Part shown: positions 58,197 through 64,000 of the stretch, one piece after another | Numbering within the stretch: the stretch's first letter is position 1 | Layout of the letters: every line of letters begins with the position of its first letter | Assembly (NCBI GenBank): GCA_037576215.1 | Contig: JBANDB010000015.1 | Coordinates: forward strand, 558,001 to 622,000 | Length of the DNA stretch: 64,000 nucleotides | Direction: 5' to 3' | Origin: Armillaria gallica | Taxonomy: Eukaryota; Basidiomycota; Agaricomycetes; Agaricales; Physalacriaceae | Notes under the pieces: model-generated | What the model was told of the DNA's origin: nothing | Seen by the model: the letters and a program-made list of their open reading frames with translations, nothing else | Databases searched by the model: none | Translations under genes and position numbers: made by a program

Positions 58197-59834
58197 TTAG
58201 GGCGCTTAAAGAAGCAGGCGCCACCCCAGAACTCGGGTCGGCTTTCCCGCATTCATTCTCCATGAGACGTGAGTTTCTTGAACACGAGTCGACAATGAAT
58301 TCTTGAAATGCTGTTCCCATACAGGTTAACCACACTGCTGGAACTCGTCTCGCTAAAAATCTCAGTGCGCTTGTCGCTTACTATTTCTTTCTCTATAAGA
58401 ATTTCACATTCTAAGCGCCGAATGCTACGTTTTCGAACGCGGTAGGTTGTAGGTCGGTCGATCGAGATTGAGAGGTTCCGTTCATGTACTCGGTGTTGAT
58501 GCTGGCTAGAGCTAAGCGTTGCTTGCCAGTACTTCGGTGAACATTTGTTCATTCGGTTAGGCCGGACATCCGCCTAGTGTACTTCGGCCCTGATGTGATG
58601 AAGACTGACTACTCAACCATCATCGACATTTGTCTGTTCGCGTCATCTCGGGCTTTCACATGGCCATGAATAATGAATAACGACTACAACTTTTTGATTC
58701 AAGAGACCAGTATTCCGTGACTCGGCCAGCTGTTTATCTCTACTGGTATAAATGCGACTTTTGCTCCTTGTTGTTTAGCCACATCAGCCTATACGCCGTG
58801 AGCCTTGTTCACAGCGGTCAACCGTGTTGGATTGAACGTAAATTGCATCACTCAGTGGTTCGGAGGCTACTCGTATAGCTTCTGGGAGTAGAAGGCGGCC
58901 AATGTGGAGCGACTTGAGCTACATCGGCATTGGAAAACGATGCGCAGCATGATACTTATTCCAACTATGGATACTCAATTTGAACGTATAGCTGGATTAC
59001 TTAGCTGAAAACGAAATATATGGCAAGTCCACCAACTGTTTTGGATTCGGTCCAAATCCCAACTGACACGCATGCATCTCGTAGGGCAGGCTTTCAGCAG
59101 AGCATTACTGTACTCTCTTGAACGCAGTGATATGCTGCCCTACTATTCGCAAATTTTACCACCGCTGATAAGTTATGGCCGTCTACGTCGTCCACAAGTC
59201 TGTCCACTTATTACTTGAAGTTGGTCATGGGCCCGCTGTGATACACTACTTATAAATTCAAGATGAATGTTTCTGGACGTGACCTTTTTTACTGCTCAAG
59301 CTGAATTGGCACAATGATTTTCTCTTCAGCTCTATGTTCCTCGCCATTCTGAGGTATCCGATGCAGGCTGAATCCCTCTTGCTGATTCTTTCTTTAGAAG
59401 TTCAAAAGTCACTCGAATTCAAATCCGTACTAGAGTTTATTTACAAATTGTCAACGCAGCATCATGATAGCTACGTTAAGAGGATTCAAGTAAAACGCTG
59501 TGTACCTCCAACATCGAGATAAATAAGTAATGCTACACAGTACTCGTTAGGTTAGCAACGACTGAGCCCTTATGTCCGTTTCAAGTAGTCTTCGAATGTC
59601 CTTCTGCATGCCGGGGGCTTCGCATCTAACCAGGATGCTGTTCCTATGGTTCCTGAGTGGACCAGCCCTTTAAGGACAGTGTTATTAATACCGTATTGAC
59701 TAAGTGGGCCATAGCCTTGATCAGTCGCTAACAGCATTTGGGCGTCTTTACATATCCACGTAAGTGAATAAATATCAGTAACACGACATTTTATCCCACA
59801 CTTCCTTGCCAGTACCCTACCAACATCATCTAAA
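58197..59834. other. No supported gene
   Basis: A 99-aa minus frame at 58253-58552 starts with ATG and looks plausible (SIDRPTTYRVRKRSIRRLEC) but has no other support. Confidence 0.25.
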
Positions 59835-61512
59835 ATGGCAGATCTCCCATTTACCCCTATGAAGGCCAAGGACCGCGCAGGAAGATCCATTAGTAGCTCA
59901 ACAGAAATCAACACGGATACCGCCATTGAGCAGTTGGGACCTCCCCATGATGTTCCCGCCTTCTATGTTTGGCAGGCAATCACTCTTATAGTGTCGACGC
60001 TACGGAGTGCCATCACGGCTAACTTCCGCGAAATCCTTCGTATTGTAGGACATTCTTTATTTTCTGGAAACTGGGCGAAACTAATCTGTTCTAGGATCCG
60101 CATTCTCAGCATCCTGTACTATTAGATCCGACCGGTGATACATCAGCGAGGGTATTCACACCAGCCGCATACTCGGTGCGCACCAGAGATTCGTAAAAAT
60201 ATTTCGAGCTCATAGAAACATTTTACAGGCTGGGGATGGAAAGAAAACGGATTCCAACACCATACAGGACCCGCCGAGGAAGCCCACGACAGAAGAAATA
60301 ACCACTGACCACGGAGCCGGTCTTCAACAATCAAGATTACAGGCGTTCTCTCTGAATAATTTCTGAGCTTGGAAATACTACAAGGCCTGTCACCGGAAAT
60401 TCGCTAGCCTCTCTCAGGCCACATATAAAACTCGATCCCATCCCCCGAAAGTCGTATCCAAGTTCAAGAAGCCATTGTTTTTGTTCTCTGGCCAGAGAGT
60501 AAGTAAAGGCCGTCGTATCGATCGGCTCTGATTCTCATCAATGCTGTTATAGTCGTCACACGGCAGTAAACCTGATGGTCATCAAATTTGGGCTGTACTC
60601 GTTGGCATTGACGGCTATACAAATCCACTGCATGGTTGTGTTGCAGATGTGCAGATAATTGAGGATTACTTGATCAGCATCCTCCGCATCCCAAAGGAAC
60701 GAATCCAGTACTTGCTTGGCAAGAGCTCTGATGACTTTTCCGCGTATACACCCCATAATAGTTCCCTTCCCACTCGCGCGAATATCATAGATACCCTCTT
60801 CAGATTGTCGACAAACCCCAAGATTAACAAAGGCGACAGCATCATTATCTACTTTTCAGGACACGGCTCAAGCTATTACTGTCCAGACTGTTATAATACA
60901 ATCTTCCAAAGCAACTCTCCAGATTCATCTGCTGAGGCTGCATTGGCAAAGGAGTGCTTTCAACACCGCTGTCCACTAGAGGCGCTCTGTCCTATTGACC
61001 GTGGTACTCCTGATGCTCAAGGCACTTGCATTCCAGACATCAGTGACCGAGAGATCGATAACATCCCGACCCACATTCATTTGGCCAAAGACGCCTGCAT
61101 AACTCTCATACTGGATTGCTGTCATGGGGGTGGCGCCACTAGAGCACCATTAAATGGGTATGCGCATACCGCCGAACCATTACCGTATGGGTCCTTCGTC
61201 AGAATGCTTAACTCTGCAAAAGAGCGCATGGGGAATTGGAATGGATATCAAGATGTATGGGCAGAAGATTGGATCCCTAACACTGACTCTCACGTCGTTT
61301 TGGCTGCATGCAAAGACTATGAATTTGCGAGGGAGTGGAAAGACGAGAATGGTTATAGTGGGGTGTTCACTCAGGCGCTTGTGAAGGCCTTGAAATCAAG
61401 TTCCTTGAAAAAGGAAGCGACGTATTTCGACCTTCTCCAAGAACTGCCTATTTTGAGTGGTCAGACCCCTTTACTCGCAGGAAAACGAGCACACGAGCGT
61501 TTTTGGCTCTAG
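59835..61512 (+). CDS. C14 caspase-like protease with Cys-rich insert
   Basis: Exons 59835-60044, 60095-60175 and 60553-61512 are well sup­ported; between them 60229-60319 and 60368-60498 are tentative (weak GTCTTC donor). Exon 1 has a hydrophobic helix (FYVWQAITLIVSTLRSAI). The C14 domain starts at IWAVLVGIDGYTNPLHGC; His motif IIIYFSGHGSSYY; Cys motif ILDCCHGGG, so the dyad is complete. Between them an extra stretch carries CPDC...ECFQHRCPLEALC, a C-x2-C-x21-C-x4-C arrangement that could bind metal. The YG...DSVEVF module was not found here. End: GQTPLLAGKRAHERFWL. Confidence 0.8.
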
Positions 61513-62764
61513 ATATTTCCATCCGTTGGCCGTCGACTTCCGTTAAGGCTGTATTCCCACCTTCACGATAAGCGGGCTCAATCGGTAATAGTACAATGTT
61601 CCCTGTATATACTATAATGGACCATGGGTTGTTTCAGGGCGATACGGATGGATACCAAATGCAGGACAGGCGTTAAATATCCTGATGATTGCTGTATTTT
61701 AGATCATCAGGTGGTGCTTGCGGGAAGAAGCTGTAGGTAGTGCGCTAGATATTCAAGTGGACTGGCGCTGGGAGTAAGGAACAAGAAAAGCTGTTAAGTT
61801 TCGTAAGGATTTGGTGCATTTCTCTAAATCTAGACTCGGAAAAGACTCAAAGTCCTGGGATGTGGCTATTTAGATGTCAATGTCAATCGTACTTAACGAA
61901 CTTAACAGTCCAGCTGTTGGAACAATGATTGCCTAGACCCACAATCTCGATAATGCCTAGGCAATTGTCAACGACCATCAATGCCATGTCATGATGCATT
62001 ACGATCTTTAAAAAATGTGCATGAGGACGCTGTTGCAGAGTTCCTTCCTCGGACCTCTGGGACATCTGGTCAAGTGTTCCATCAATATAAATATCTGACG
62101 CTTCTACAGCCTTGTTGCACGGAATTCTACTTCGTGTGAATGTCGTTTTCAGTTTAAAATCTCTAGGGAATGTCCCCAACGTCGTAACATGTCGTGTTTT
62201 CAAAGATCAGTTACCAACGACTACTACGATCGATTCTATCTACGCCTCGAGAGGTTCCAAATTTCCAATCCTTTCTGTCCATAATGATCTGGGGCTCGAT
62301 GCCAGTGACGACGGAAGAAGATAAGGCTGTTCTATTCCGCTCGGTCCGATGATGAGCCGAGATTAAGTTTAAGATAGATGCTAAATATAGGTATGTTGAT
62401 TCTTCCCACACTATCCAGAGCTTTAGCGTGAGGCAGTGTTGAACAACGCAACACGATCGTTACAGCTTTCATGTAAAGGGACATTCAACCGCGCATCGAT
62501 AGCAACGTAAACTCTGCTGTGTTGTTGCCAAATCTTGGCATTCGACTAATGATCAGACATCAGGGACGGCTGTAGAATGAAGCAACAGCAGGAGTATTAT
62601 GTATCGTGGCTACTTTTGGAACGCTGTGACCCCACATCATTTCCAGTATCCCAACGGTGATGGCTAATCGGTCCTACCGGGGTTCCTTCTATGCCACACA
62701 ATGGTTTAAAAGGTCCCTCTTTCACTCCGAAGAAGGCTCGATTGCCAGCTATTTCGTCTGAGTG
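61513..62764. other. No certain gene; one coding-like exon
   Basis: A minus frame 61883-62203 (FPRDFKLKTTFTRSRIPCN; MVVDNCLGIIEIVGLGNHCS) looks coding but has no ATG and no partner exon that I could join. Confidence 0.3.
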
Positions 62765-64000
62765 ATGGTGGACGCCGAGCACAGTTCATTCAGGAGACTG
62801 GTCTCAGAATATTGGGACCGCAACCTTCCCTTTATTAATGCCTTGTGTCGATGTTCCCCATTGAAAGAGATATCGTCTCCCTCAGTGGCCTTATACAAAC
62901 TACAACTTCTTATTGTGCGTATTGTCATCTTCTGTAAACTATTGCCATGCTCACTGTCTTAGCCTCGATGTATAGATACCAAACACCCAGTGAACTCATC
63001 GTGGGCCGCGGAAAATAATGAAATCCTGGTACGCTTCTGTTTCTACTGTGTATAACTTGCCGCTGAAGTCTAGGACAAGGTTCACAGCAGGGCTGAGAAA
63101 CTGGAAGACTTTGCACAGAATGGCGCACCGCACAACAGCAACAAGCCACACAGGGAAGGGCAGTTGGATAAATTCGATGAGTTTGGCTCTTCCCACGTCG
63201 GGATCATGCTGTCTGAGAGAAATACTCTTTCATTGGCTGCATTGAAAGCCGGACTGGTTCTAGCTTTCGCATGGAAGCTTGGCTTTATATTAAAAGCCTC
63301 ACCCTTTAGCCAAATTACTCCAGATCAATCCGTGGTGAGCACTAGCCTATCATCTGCTGTTGCTAGCTCAGTTGTAGAAGCAGCCCCGCACGGATGGATC
63401 TCGACTCTATGCCATTTTGATCGGAATTGATGCTTATGAATCCTACCCCTTACACGGATGTGTATCAGACGCACTGGCACTAAGGCGATACTTGACAGAA
63501 GACCTCCATGTGCCAAAGGAACGCATGCAATGCCTTCTCAGTCTGGGAAGCAACTGCAAGGTCGATGCCTCTATCCCTTCTCGCAAAAACATCATCTCTA
63601 CTCTTCTTGCTCTCGCACATAATCCTCAAATCCAAACCGGCGACAGCATAATTATATATTTCTCTGGCCATGGTACTAGTTATCAATGTACACGGTGTCA
63701 CGAGTCTATCATTACAGGCATTGCGCCTGAAACGACTTGCCTCAAGTCTCTCTGTCCAATCGAGGCCCTGTGTCCTATCGATCGTGGCACTCGCGATAGC
63801 GACAACACACCTATTCCGGACATCAGTGACAGGGAATTCAACACAATAGTCACGCATATATACTGGGCCAAAGGGACTCGAATTACGGTCATTCTAGATT
63901 GCTGTCATACACCGAATCTCAATAGATCCACGATGGACAAAGGAGCTCGCGCAATGCCTCCATTACCGCGTGCATCCTTTGATAAAATGCTCCAGGCCGC
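62765..64000 (+). CDS. C14 caspase-like protease with Cys-rich insert (5' part, runs off edge)
   Basis: Exons 62765-62914, 62963-63028, 63074-63334, 63378->64000; introns 48, 45 and 43 nt, all phase 0. The N-terminal part includes a helix-forming segment (AEKLEDFAQNG) and a hydrophobic stretch LAALKAGLVLAFAWKLGFIL. The C14 domain starts at LYAILIGIDAYESYPLHGC. His motif IIIYFSGHGTSYQ; Cys motif VILDCCHTPN; both catalytic residues are present. Between them CTRC...TCLKSLCPIEALC repeats the Cys pattern of the gene at 59835-61512. The window ends inside the region after the catalytic Cys. The first exons have no counterpart in the other members. Confidence 0.8.

Overview
The window reads as nuclear DNA from a mushroom-forming basidiomycete (Agaricomycetes). 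The signs are many spliceosomal introns of about 45-60 nt with GT..AG ends and CTRAY-like branch sites, fungal F-box proteins, a DUF6699-like protein, a Helitron, and a lineage-specific expansion of caspase-like (peptidase C14) genes. I saw no rRNA, tRNA or CRISPR.

Layout. 0-5.4 kb: the 3' part of a spliced hypothetical gene, then a tandemly duplicated divergent pair (F-box/LRR-like gene on minus, small spliced gene on plus). The small gene of the first unit is decayed. 5.4-15 kb: an almost intact Helitron on minus; its Rep/Pif1-helicase ORF is cut by one in-frame TGA between the HUH motif and the two-tyrosine motif. 15-17 kb and 55.6-57.3 kb: two decayed copies of one short-chain dehydrogenase (retinol-dehydrogenase-like) gene, upstream region included. 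18-64 kb: six C14 caspase-like genes or remnants (18.4-19.9, 20.8-21.35, 44.6-45.7, 51.7-53.3, 59.8-61.5 and 62.8->64 kb) and three orphan copies of an N-terminal YG...DSVEVF exon without protease. Interspersed are a seven-exon type II membrane protein (32.7-34.1), a 591-aa F-box protein (35.6-37.4), a DUF6699-like protein (38.6-39.5) and several hypothetical genes, many broken.

Mobile DNA. I resolved three terminal-inverted-repeat elements by reading both ends: a roughly 2.0-kb element (21354-23357) with GCGAG-rich termini that abuts the truncated end of a C14 gene; nested in it a 676-bp hAT-like MITE with perfect 16-bp TIRs and an 8-bp target duplication; and a 496-bp MITE with TA duplication and 18-bp TIRs (57699-58194).

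The most interesting system is the C14 family. One pair of genes (about 85% identical, inverted, 33 kb apart) keeps the full exon structure and the SGHG histidine but has Ser in place of the catalytic Cys (DCSH for DCCH), so these look like pseudo-proteases. Two other members carry a Cys-rich, possibly metal-binding insert between the catalytic His and Cys. Different members have different hydrophobic or coiled N-terminal parts. This looks like a rapidly diversifying local family, perhaps for regulated cell death or self/non-self response; that role is inference.
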